Assembly: GCF_905475395.1 (NCBI RefSeq)
Contig: NC_058338.1
Location: 46,907,935 to 46,971,934, forward strand
Origin: Chrysoperla carnea
Taxonomy: Eukaryota > Arthropoda > Insecta > Neuroptera > Chrysopidae
Length of the DNA stretch: 64,000 nucleotides
Direction: 5' to 3'
The position numbers and the translations under genes are program-made. This document shows positions 12,401 to 24,100 of this stretch, piece after piece (the first letter of the stretch is position 1; each line of letters starts with the position of its first letter). The notes under the pieces were generated by a model. That model was not told the origin of the DNA. It did not search any database and saw only the letters and a program-made list of their open reading frames with translations.

Positions 12401-15400
12401 TGTCGGAAGGAGTTTTGAATCAGGAAGACGATAGACGATCTTTCAATCAAAACACGGATAATACTAGACCAGCGTTTAATAAAGAACGAGATAATATATT
12501 TAATCAGGATCGAGTTGGCACTAAGCCAATGTTTAATCAAGATAACAGAGGAAGTAATAGGCAGTCATTTAATGACGATAGAGATACTAGACCCCCATTT
12601 GGTCAGAACAGAGATGGTAACAGACCTTCATTTGGTCTGGATAGAGATATTAATAAGCCGCCATTTGGTCAAGACAAGGATGTTCATATACCATCTTTTG
12701 GTAAAAATAGAGATATCAATAGACCCCCATTTGGCCAGGAGACAGGCGGAATTAGACCATTATTTGGTCAAGTAAGGAATGTTAATAGACCACCATTTGG
12801 TCCAGATAAAGATGGGAATAAATCATCATTTGGACAAGATAGAGAAGGAATTAGACCACCATTTGATCAAGATAGAGATGGCAATAGACCTCCATTTGAT
12901 CCGGATAGAGATGGCAATAGACCTCCATTTGGTCCGGGCAGAGATGTCAATAGACCTCCATTTGGCCTGAACAGGGATGTTAATAAGCCACCATTTGGTC
13001 AAGATAGAGAAGGAAATAGACCACCATTTGTACAAAATAGAGAACAATTTGGACAAGATAGAGAGGGAAATAGACCACCATTTGCCCAAGATAGAGAAGG
13101 TAATAGACCACCATTTTCCCAAGATAGAGAAGGTAATAGACCACCATTTGGTCAAGATAGTGATGCTAACATACCTCCATTTGGCCAAGACAGAGATAGT
13201 AATAGACCTCTATTTGGACAGGACAGAGACAATAATAGACCACCATTTGGTCCTGATAGAGATACTAACAGGCAACCATTCAATCAAGACAGAGATTTTA
13301 ATAGGCCTCCCTTTAATCATGAAAGAGATTTTAATAGGCCTCCATTTAATCAAGACAAAGGGAATATTAGGCCACTCTTCGATGATGCTGTACTCAATCC
13401 GGGTAGAGATGGTAATCGTGTACCACCATTAAATTCGGACAATAGACAAATGTTTAATCAAGATGCGATTGTATCGCTTGAACAGAACATATCTGAAAAT
13501 TTATCCTTTGAAGGTGACAAACCTAGAAATTTAGACGATGAAATTTTGGCACCGGCAACAGTAGTCGATTACAATCATAAATCATTATATCAAGGTAAAA
13601 TTAAGTTTATTAATGTTTGCTTAATTGGTGTATAATTTAGTAACCTTTTTCTTCCTTTTTGTATTTTCATTGGATAAAATGCACTGATAAAATATATCTA
13701 GTTATTTGCCTACAAACTTTGTGTCTAGTATTTGAATTTTTATTCACTAAATACTAATTTTAAAAAAAAAAACGAAGGATAAAATATTCATTAAATATAT
13801 TTTTAATTATGAAAATGTCGGCAGAAATATCGACAAGTGTATCATTTAAAACCATAAAAATATGTGTTCAATCTTGTAATTATAACTTAAAATTTAAAAA
13901 AGTTTGGAATTCTCATTATTATTGTATCAAATACGAAAATAGCTCTGAAATTCGAAATTGAAATTAATTTCGATTAATTTATTTATACTGATCTAAAGTG
14001 ATGTTAACCTTATTGAAGTTATTTTAATATTTAAAAGATCACTGATCAAAAAAAGAAGTGTAATGTGTTTAGGGTTAATGTATGTATGAAAATTTATTTG
14101 ATCCACCATATCTTCTAAATGCCTGAAAGGAATTGTATCTATGTGCTTATAAAAACCAAATTTAACTCGTTTCGTTATTGATATATTGCCCGCAAGTTGC
14201 CGACTCGTTACATCAGATTTCGGCAACCTTTTGAACTTTTTGAGTATTATTAAGAAGATTTAGTAGCTTAAACTTTAACTAAACAAATAGGATAAAAGAT
14301 TAATACGCCAAGTAAATACTTAATTATTATCTAATACACCCGAGATTAATTAATAACAGCAATATAAAATTAGTGTGTATAATCAATAGAAAGCAAAAGA
14401 AAATTCTAGAGGAACAAAATTTTGTATCCAACTTTCTACACGTCATTTGTGATGGCTGAATAAGCTAAATAAAGATGTATATACAATAATCTCACCAGTA
14501 TTTATTTAAACGTTTAAAACTAAAATTTATGCATGAATTGCATTTAACAAAGTAAATATGAACTTCCGAATTGAATGTGTAAAAAAAATTGTTATATTAT
14601 CACGAACTTCAAATACAGACCAATGATTGTACGGATATCACTTGCACAATGCTATAACAGTATTGACTGTTTATAATATATGAATATTTATCCTCTGTTT
14701 TAAAAACTATCATGAATATTTATCATTGCTTAATTCTTCCTTAAAATGATATTTTTATCTTAAGTAAGTACAGGGTATTATATTCTTATTTTTAAGAGCT
14801 CTGTAAAAAAAATGCTGGGAATTAATTATTTACCTACACTCCAGTAAACAAGGCTAAAACCTCTAAATTCTTTCCTATTGCTCCGATTGACCTGAAAATT
14901 TGGGATTAACCTTTGTTCACCCTTTACATCAAAAATAATATGGTGAATAATGGTATTTTTCCCGGGGAGTGGTAGCCGCTCCCTTCTAAAGGTTGGAAAA
15001 ACTTGGTGGAAACGGAAATCAATAGAGCGCTGAAATCCAAGCAAAAAGTGTCATTTTTTCATTTTTGGAAAAAAGTATATCATACACTTTTTAAAGTGTT
15101 ATAAAAAAACCTTGAAAATGAAAAAATTTGCAAGTATTTGCACGAAAATTAGCGGAGATATAATGAAAAGAAAGTTTCTCGTACTTTTTTTTATGTTTTA
15201 TTCAGCACAAAATCTGATAAATTTATCACGGGAACTAAAATTAATGCTTGCCGCTTTCTAAGGTACTGACAACATGCTCAAAAACTTTAACAGTTTCGGA
15301 TAAATAGTTTTCGAAGTAATGCAATTAAATGCAAAAATTTTTTTAAATTTAAATAACTCGAAAAATAATATAGTTACAAAAAAAGTTTAGAGGAAAAAAA

Positions 15401-18400
15401 AATTGAGCTCTTTTGCAGGTTAATTTGCATTACCGACTTTTTTTGTAATTTTATTATTTTTCGAGTTATTTAACGATAAAGATTTTTTTTTTTCGAAAAA
15501 CATTTTTTGATTAAAATTCCAATATTTCAAAAAATATATATCCGAAACTGCTAGAACTTTTTGATCATGTTGTCAGTACCTAAATAAAGTTACTTGGAAA
15601 GTGTGAAGCATTAATTTCTCGTGGTAAATAAATCAATTTAATGCTAAAACATTAGAAAAAGGTACGAGAAACTTATTATTATAACTCCGTTAATTTTCGT
15701 TAAAATTTTTTCATTTTCAAGGTTTTTTGTAGTACTTTAAAAAATGTATGATATACTTTTTTCAAAAAACGCCAAATTTTTCAGTTATTTAACGTGAAAT
15801 ACTCCGAATTTCAATCGCCAATAAATCGGAAAGTATTGATTTTTCGAAATATACTAAAATGACACTATTTGTTTAGATTAAATTTAATCGATTTCCGTTG
15901 CTTTTTTAACATATATTTTTCTACCACCTAGAAGGGCCGGTTATCACTCCCTAGGCAAAAACACCACTCTTCTGCATATAACTTTTGATCTAAGGGATTG
16001 GCAAAGCTTAATCCCAAATTTTCATTAAAATCGGTGCTATAGATCAAAATTTAGAGATTTTCTCTTTTTTTCTCCTCATTTATTGGATACTAAAATTTCG
16101 TTCTGTTATTATGCAATTAAATTATGAACTAGTAAAAATCAGGGAGGGAAATCTACTTAATATAATGGTTCAAATGATGGTATTTGTCGAGTTATTATCG
16201 CCATGCAAAATCGATGAATTATTTCTTTAAATATTGCCTCAAAGCAATTTTAAAAAAAATTTGTTATCAATTGTCTTTTCGTTTTGATAATGAGTAACAT
16301 TTTTTAGCGAATCGGACATACTACATGTAAAAATGTTATCATTTTTATGTGGATTCGCTAAAAAATGTTACATAGTTATTAAGAACATACCAGCTTGCGC
16401 TATAATTTAAAAAAATTCATTATTGCGTACTTTTCAAATTACTAATCCCCGCAATTTTTTAACAGAATGAAATATTATTTATAGATTAAGTCAATAACTA
16501 TTATAAGTTAACGGTGGATCTTTTTTTTAGATGATGATATTGTATTTATTGAACCGGTAATAACAATTGATTATAATCACAAGTCCAAAAGTATACCTCT
16601 GAGTGAAAGTACAAAACCATGGCGTGATAGACCTGGTCATTATCCACACGAAGCTGACAGAAAGTTAAGCTCATATGATGCCCGAAGTTGGAGGCAAAGT
16701 CCATATGATTATCGTGGCCGAGATGCTATACCTCGTGGTCGTGATATATCTCCAGGTCCACGTGGCCGTAATATATCTCCAGGTCCACGAGGCCGTAATA
16801 TATCTCCTGGTCCACGAGGCCGCAATATATCACCAAATTCGAGGAGACGCATATCTCCAGGTCCACGTGGCCGCAATATATCACCGAGTCAACGCGGTCG
16901 GAATATATCTCCAGGTCCACGTGGTTGGAATACGTCTCCAGGTCCACGTGGTCGGAATATATCACCTGGTCCTCGTGGTCGAAATATATCTCCAGGTACA
17001 CGTGACCGTAATATATCTCCACTTCCACGTGGGCGTAATACATCCCCAGGACCATATTCGAAGCATTATGATGATTTTGAAATGGAGAAACGATTTAGTA
17101 ATCGAAGGTCATATGGAACACACGAAAATACACGAAATTCACCTCTAATGGATCGATATGAAAGAAAACGTTTTGATAATAAGCGTTATTCGGAAAATGA
17201 GGATAGTAATCCAGGGGTTTCTGAGAGTTTATTCCCTGCTGCTGCAACTAGAGAAATACAAAATGAATTTGGTACAAAAAGTTACAAAGATAATGCAAAG
17301 AGTTTTGGAGATAATTTTAAAAAATCCTCAAAATGGGATGATCCGTTAGATAATTATACTCATAATAAGAATAACGTATCGAAATCGATTACAGAAAAGG
17401 ACACGAGTAAATCAATATTACAAAATGTCACCTTAATTGATGATTTACTAAGTCCACCAGGGCGTAATGCACGGCCACATCGTATTGTAATTATATTACG
17501 TGGTCCACCAGGAAGTGGTAAAACATTTTTAGCAAAATTGATTAAAGATAAAGAGGTAAGAGTTTTTGTAGCAACACCTCGATGAAGAAAAAAGTCAAGG
17601 GCATGTTAATTTTTCGATGTTTCTAAACTGCGATTTAAGAAACTCTAAAAAATGATCTTAAATTCGAATATCATTCAGATATTCTTTATATAAAAAAAAA
17701 TAGACTACCAAATATTGGTATTCTTATTTTGGCTAATGATTACCTCAAAAAAATTATATCAGGAACATTCCTTATTTACAATAGTTAATTTTCACCCATG
17801 ATAGAACGTAAAACCTTTTCTGAGAATTGAGTTCGATCTCTCATACTGCCAAGAGTCAAGATTATACCGATGAAAATTTCTGTTCTGTTGAGTAGACATA
17901 TTTTATATAGACAGAATAAGTGTTTCCTAAGTGTAGATCGTAAAGAATCATCACAAGTTATTGTTTTATCATGTCGATAGAAATTAATATCTTCTCAGCT
18001 TTTTTTGTCATCGGTAATGTTGCATCGGAAACTTTTGTTCTGGTGTAAATGTTTAAAAACTTCCTTAAAATTTGATTGTAGGTATCACAAGGTGGATCAG
18101 CTCCACGTATTTTATCATTAGATGATTATTTTATGGTTGAAGTGGAGAAAGATTCAACTGACCCTGAAACTGGTCGTAAAATTAAAACAAAAGAAATGGT
18201 TTATGAGTATGAACAATGTATGGAAATAGCATATTTATCGTCATTGGTCAAAGCATTTAAAAAAACGATCAGTGATGGCTATTTTTCATTTATAATTGTT
18301 GATTGTGTCAATAATAAAGTTAAGCAATATGAGGATATGTGGAGTTTTGCTAAGCAAAATGGATTCCAGGTAAAAATTATTTACATTTGTCATTGCTTTT

Positions 18401-21187
18401 AGGCAAGCATTTTACGCGCGTGGCAAGTAATAAATAAAGTTAAAAAAAAAAAAATTAAAAAATCTAAATTTATTTTGAAATGTTATTTCGAGAAAAACAC
18501 GCAAATGAAGATACTTTTAAATTGATTTTTATTAATCTTTAGGGTAGAATGTGATCATGAGTTTTCTCAAGAATGGTTATATATTTTATTTATAATTGAA
18601 TGTCCAATAATAAATGTTTATTCTCACTCAATATACTTGAAAATGGTCTTCGAGTTCAGTTCAAACTTAACGCTTTGAATGAATGCACTCTGAAGATTAG
18701 GGAAACTCAATTGTTCTAAAAATTTTTTTCCACTGTTATTGTTGTCAAAAATTAACATTGATAACTCCATTTTAAATTTTGTTTGTTATTAGAAATCGTA
18801 GCGGAGTATGGTAGCTAACAGTTGTGTACGCTTAAGCTTGAATAACCGAGATAATACTTGTTTACTTACATATCGTAAATGTTTTTACTTGATCTCTATA
18901 GTCCTACATGTGTACTAGCTACCCTTCTACGTAGCCTACCTAATCAGTGTGGTAATATTTGAATGTTTTCCAGGTTTATGTATGTCAAATGGAATTAGAT
19001 GTTGCATCCTGTACTAAACGTAATATTCATGGTCGCACAGAAGAACAAATTGCCGAATTAGTTGATGGCTGGGAACAAACGCCAAGCCATCATTTAATGT
19101 TAGATGCAACATCTTTATTACAAGCTGCATGCATTTCTGAAGTGGAAATGGATGAAGTTAGTGATGACGATAATATACCTGAAGAGACAGTTTTAAATGC
19201 AGATAATGATGAGGAAGAAGCATTTGACGATGAGGTAAAATTCAAGAATATACAGATAGTTTTGTTTTCACAATTTTTACAGATAGTTTTTTTTTTTGTT
19301 AATATATTACTTTTCGATTGTTTTGCCAAACAAATTTTTCTAATAAAAATTATTTGTATTACCTTTATAAATTTCAGTTTTTGAAATTTAGCTGGTACAC
19401 GAAGTGATATTTTTTTATTTCTTATTACGGTGAAGAAATAAAATCTAGGAACATTAAGTTGCTTTAAATATGGGACGAATTTTTTAATAAAGCTAATAAC
19501 TGTAATTAAAATTTTTTTGGATCATATGAAGAAACCTTCAGCGTTAATTTTGGAATATATATCCGTAAAATTTAAGAGTGATGATTTCTTACTGCAATTT
19601 TCTTTGCCTTTATACAATTGATGTTTGACAATTTTAATATGTCTAAATTTTAAACTCCCAACCTAGACCGTATATCTCAACATTTAAAAAAATTTATAGT
19701 TCATATAATATTCAAATTTTTTTAATTTGATTTAGGCCATAGGATACAAAAGTAAATGGGAAACTATGGAGCATAGTTTTGATAAATTAGGTAGGTAACG
19801 ACATAGTTATTATTTATATTCACTGAAAACTTTGTGACATAAAATTTTATTTTTTAAATATCATAAACACTACTTCTAATTTTAGCCCGACTGGATGGTA
19901 TTAATAAACCATTACGGCATTCAACTCAGTCCATGGAAGATTATTTACAATTGGATGATTGGAAAGAACCACAACAACAGCCTGGACGAAAACGGGTAAA
20001 TTTAGTTTTTTGGTTATAATTATTTATTTAACGATTGCCCATAGCGATTATTCATTTTACACAAACTTAAGTTTATTTTTTTTTTTTTTTTGTTCAATAA
20101 CTCTTTACGAATATGTTTTACCTCTGTGTCACAAAAATGCACGTGTTTTACGATTCTAAGTGATATAGCTATAACATTATATGTGAATAGGCTTTTGTCC
20201 TAAATTTGAAAAATTTCTTTATACGTTACATTAGTATCTGATTTACGTTAAGTATTTTGCATTTTCTAAAAGCAATTCAAATTTACTTCGAAAACAGTGC
20301 AGAGTGTCATGGTGTCTTGAATAACATCACGACGTACCAATCATTTTTGTGTATTCAAGTTATAGCCGTTGTGATCAAGTGACCTGAAAATGTAATGTTG
20401 TTTACATAGCGTTTAAAATGACGTGGCGTAATACTTTCACAGTACATTTAATTGGTGTTTGCTGTCGGATGAAACCGGAAAATAATAATAATATGTACTT
20501 ATTTTTTATAAAAAATAATTTTCTATTTTGTTATCTATATATCATGATTAATCATTCGAATCCAACCGATTTATACTTAATAGTCAAATGCCTATTATAT
20601 GTACTGCTATAGTAATATCACTTAGAATTGTTCTACTTTTGCGTTTATTTTGACTTAGAGTGTACATTAATTCAATAACTTACTCTTTACTATTGTGTAG
20701 TATTATTTATTATTTACTTACAAATAGAAGAGCAATGCAAAACTTTTCTGAGGTTTCAAGCCGTAGTACACATATTCCATGAAATAGTTGTTGCCAATTA
20801 ATTTAGTCGATAAATTAGTATAAAAGTCCATGGTCGTTAGTATGTAGGTTTATGTACTTTTTTTTATTTAAATACGAGTTCGCCCAACCCTAATTAAAGT
20901 ATATTATTTTCTGCCCATCATTATTTTTAAACATGATAAAAAGTTCGTCATTTGTGATATCAAACCGCATATTATGTTGGGGGCAGACAATATTAAATTT
21001 GTTTTTAATTACATCTCTTTTTAAATAGGTTCGTTGGGCTGATCTTGTTGAAAAGAGAGAACAAGAAAAAATGCGTGCCATTGGTTTTGTGGTTGGTCAA
21101 ACTGATTGGAAGCGTATGATGGATCCATCACAGGGTAGCAACGCACTTACACAAACTAAATTTATAGAATCCATACGTAAGTATTAG
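9440..21187 (+). CDS. YLPM1: YLPM1/ZAP3-like nuclear protein with C-terminal P-loop domain
   Basis: Coding exons: 9440-9685, 10444-13594, 16531-17555, 18082-18369, 18974-19234, 19736-19790, 19886-19995, 21029-21187. All junctions are GT-AG and in frame, giving 1764 residues. The N-terminus is Gln/Trp-rich, then Pro-rich (about 83-200). A charged AERKFDEQFKAWEEQF helix follows, then an 11-residue repeat array (about 795-1066) and RGRNISPGP repeats (about 1199-1306). The P-loop GPPGSGKT lies at about 1457-1464. The sequence after it (SLDDYF, RNIHGR, SKWE, MEDYLQL, then VRWADL and IGFVVGQTDW at the end) matches the conserved C-terminal part of vertebrate YLPM1, a nuclear PP1-associated protein. 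I infer RNA or chromatin-linked nuclear function. No YLP repeats are visible. The start is the first Met before MSWPTTWN. An AATAAA lies at 21227-21232. Confidence 0.9.
12580..13395 (+). repeat. Coding minisatellite in YLPM1 exon 2 (33-bp period, 11-residue repeat)
   Basis: About 24 head-to-tail units of 33 bases encode variants of QDRDGNRPPFG. The period is usually exact; one unit near 13030-13060 is shortened (QNREQFGQDREG). Because the period is a multiple of three, other frames on both strands also stay open here, giving spurious reading frames of up to about 150 codons. The units near 13040-13150 are the most alike, which suggests recent local expansion. The peptide is polar, charged and Pro/Phe-punctuated, so probably disordered. 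Confidence 0.9.
14840..16065. repeat. Giant palindrome (about 1.2 kb foldback element) in YLPM1 intron 2
   Basis: Arms of roughly 550 bp are diverged reverse complements around a centre near 15.41-15.46 kb. Matching blocks include TAATCCCAAATTTTCA (right, about 16010) with its complement near 14900. TAGAAGGG and CACTCC pair with the CCCTTCTA and GGGAGTGG blocks near 14970. CCTTGAAAATGAAAAAATTT (about 15110) pairs with AAATTTTTTCATTTTCAAGG, and AATAACTCGAAAAATAAT pairs with its complement at about 15455. The arms are diverged enough to look old. There is no coding capacity. Confidence 0.8.
16294..16372. repeat. Small hairpin element, 26-bp arms
   Basis: GTAACATTTTTTAGCGAATC (from 16294) pairs with GATTCGCTAAAAAATGTTAC (ending 16372), and the flanking GGACATA/TATGTGG bases also pair. 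The loop is about 27 bases. It is probably a miniature inverted-repeat element or the remnant of one. It sits 158 bases upstream of the exon-3 acceptor of YLPM1. Confidence 0.65.
16729..17049 (+). repeat. Coding 27-bp repeat in YLPM1 exon 3 (RGRNISPGP array)
   Basis: About eleven units of 27 bases encode RGRNISPGP and close variants (NSRRRISPGP, SQRGRNISP, TRDRNISPL). The Arg-X-Arg-X-X-Ser-Pro pattern resembles SR/RS-type nuclear repeats and offers many Ser-Pro phosphorylation sites. As in the exon-2 array, the opposite strand also stays open through the repeat; I treat that as an artefact. Confidence 0.88.
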
Positions 21188-24100
21188 ATAAAAATATAGA
21201 AATTAGACTAATTAGAAACAGAACAAAATAAAATACATGAAAAATGGCTAATAATAATTATTTTCATAATTTTATTTACCTCTATTATTTCAATTATATT
21301 TAGATTTAAAAATTGTAACTAGATTTTTTTTTTAATGTTGTGCTTGATTTGAATGAATATTTTTGTCCTATTATTTTATTTTTAAGATTTTCAATTTAAT
21401 ATAATTTTTCTTTTTAAATTATATTTAACAAAAAATAAACATACAATTGTATTTAATTACGATTTGTAAAACACCGTATTTAATAAAAATATATTATTTA
21501 ATATTTGATGACTAATTTAAGGTTTTTGTTTTATTTTTTCTTTTAAACAATTTTTTATTTTTATTTTGGAACAATTTTGTTAAAAAATTATATATATATA
21601 AATCTCCTTGTAAATAATATTCAACGGAATAAAAAGTTTTATTTATTATTTTGAGAACGACCAGCCGCGAATCATATTGAACAGTATAATTTCTAATTTT
21701 TTCAAGATATTTTCAGAGATCCCAATTGATAGGGGAGGTCATTTGCGTAACATCATGCAATGTCCTTATTGTAATTGTCTAGAATTTATTATCACTTTTT
21801 CATCAATTACTTCATCGGAAATTATTTTGAAAATTTAACTGACATTATTTCTTAAATTGAAAGAATAATTTAATTTTTTGTCCATATACGAGCGGAACTA
21901 GGTACTTTTTATTAAAAAAATGTTTTTTTTTACCTGTATTACCCGGTAAAAGGATAGCGTTATTTATATTAAAAATCTACCTTTTAAAACTAAAAGCGTC
22001 GGAAGGCTTTTTGTTGTAACTAGAGAATAATCCATGCATAATTTATAACGAACGTCCAATATAGTCGAACTTAATTTTTATAATAAAAATGAAATTCATT
22101 AATTTTTATGTTAGAATTATTTTATATTGTTATTAATAATTTTAATTTTAGTACCAGTTAGCGTTTTAATTTTGGTGCCATTCGAGCCAGTATGATTTTT
22201 GCATGTCATTTTACCAAAAAAGTTATATGGTTATTTTCGTAGCTCTATTGTCAAGGATCATTGAACGCCTGCATGGTAACTTACACAATATAGCCATAAG
22301 AGCAATTATAACACCGCGGTTAATGCTCTGCTCTTTTCAACAATTTCCAGAAGTTTTGTTTGGAATAAATTTTTTTTTTTAATTTGTCTGAATAATAGCG
22401 TATTTAGATAAGTTTTTGAAAAATTTCTAGATGATTTTTTAAATCTTTTTTAATAGAGTCCTTCATGGGCTGTTATTGTTTTTAGTATGGCGTAAATTTG
22501 TGTTCCATACTTTTATTGACTTATTCCAATAGACCTTTTCATTTTAAAAAGTGATTACCTTTTGTCTCGTACAGTTTATGAAATCTCGTACAATTCACTT
22601 ATAAACAAAAAAACAACGACTAAAGTATGCAGTTGTGTGTGTATTTTATACATACTATGTCTAAGTATTACGTACAGTATCATGACTGCTGTTACAAATA
22701 GAGCACGTATATTGAGCGTGTTTTATCAACTTGACTATAATGGACCTACTTTCTACATTATGGAAAAAAAAGATTATCAATTATTGTAGTGCCGGTGTTA
22801 AGTGAACGCAGCCAATGATTGAAAAAGAATGAATATATTGTCTGAGATATTTAAATATTATGTTGCTTTTTCCTACCACAGAATACAAAAATGTTTAAAA
22901 AGTTAACTTTTTGTGAGGAATAGGTTTCTAATTGAAAGTGTTCTTTATATTTTAATAGTTATGGAATTGAGTTGACTTTTGCATAATCCTAAAAATCAAC
23001 ATATCAGACATTTTCGTTCAAACTTTTTAATTTTGTAGATCAGGGAAGGATCCATTTTGTTATAGCATGTTTAACAATCTCCACAGACTCGGTTCGATAT
23101 CTGACTAAAAAGCTACGATAATAACTATAAATTTAAATGCTTGTTCTATGATTTGTATCTGTTTCTTATTTTACAAATTTTGTGGAAATTTAGAATTTTA
23201 TTAATCAGGAATGCTGATAGCAATAAAATTGACTAAGAAAGAGCTAACAAATTGAAATAATTTTTCTTCATAAATCGCGATAAATCCACGATGTAAGCGT
23301 TGTGTGCCCTTGATATTTTGATAAACTGTGTAACTTACTAAATTGACACAACCATAATTTCAAAGATATTATTTATTACCTCAATATTTAATTGTTTTTG
23401 TTTAAAATCGAAATCAATTATACTTTTGAAATAAACGTGAATTCTGGCGTAACAAAAAATTAATTATATTTCAAAAATTTTCCAATAATTAGCTATTTCT
23501 TAAAAGCAAAAAAGAAGACAATGATTCTTTTCTCGACGAACCGCATAAAAATTCAACGCAATAAGAAGAATGATTCGTTGATTTATTATTTGGTAGCTGT
23601 AACCATCTTTATCAATTTCGTCAATGGTTTTCCCTAATAGAAATGTGTATTTCAATTTTTCAGTAAATAAAGAATAATGTTGCTGAAATTTGGTATAATT
23701 ATTATTGACTAAGTTATTATCTAAAACTTTTTAGCTATAGTGATTTTCCAGAAGTGTAAATCAATTTTTTTTTTTTTTTATTTGAGATGGTGCGTGTTTG
23801 AATTTTATTTCAATTTTAACGTTAAAAGACTTTTACTTTTGAGAGTGAAACCAGAAAACATTGTATTTATTTACTTTTTCAAGTGAAACCAGATTTTCAA
23901 AAAAAAAAAAATTTTTAATTTAATTTTGATGTAAATCAACACAGGTTTTTGAATAAATTTTTATTCGAGTGATTTTAAAGTTTACATATTCTTTCCCTAC
24001 GTAGAGAATTAATGTAAAGTAATGTTTAATATAATACAGTTCCATGTGAAAGAAAGTGTATGAAATAATTACCATTTAGTTTTTTGTGCTTACTTCAAAA

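Larger units (their letters stand above)
13595..16530. other. YLPM1 intron 2, largely occupied by repeats
   Basis: A 2.9 kb intron between donor GTAAAA (13595) and the T-rich acceptor ending TTTTTTTTAG (16530). Reading through the donor adds 13 codons and a stop at 13633-13635, so intron retention would truncate the protein before its P-loop domain. The intron holds a 1.2 kb palindrome and a small hairpin element. I see no further exon in it. Confidence 0.65.

Noticed and set aside
12826-13432. Open frames of 120 and 151 codons on both strands inside the YLPM1 repeat array
   Set aside because: They arise because the 33-bp period is a multiple of three; the peptides are low-complexity and the main frame is the one that splices into the conserved C-terminal domain.
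16675-17148. Frames of 157 (plus) and 109 (minus) codons over the RGRNISP repeats
   Set aside because: Same artefact of a 27-bp period; the true frame is continuous with the P-loop exon.
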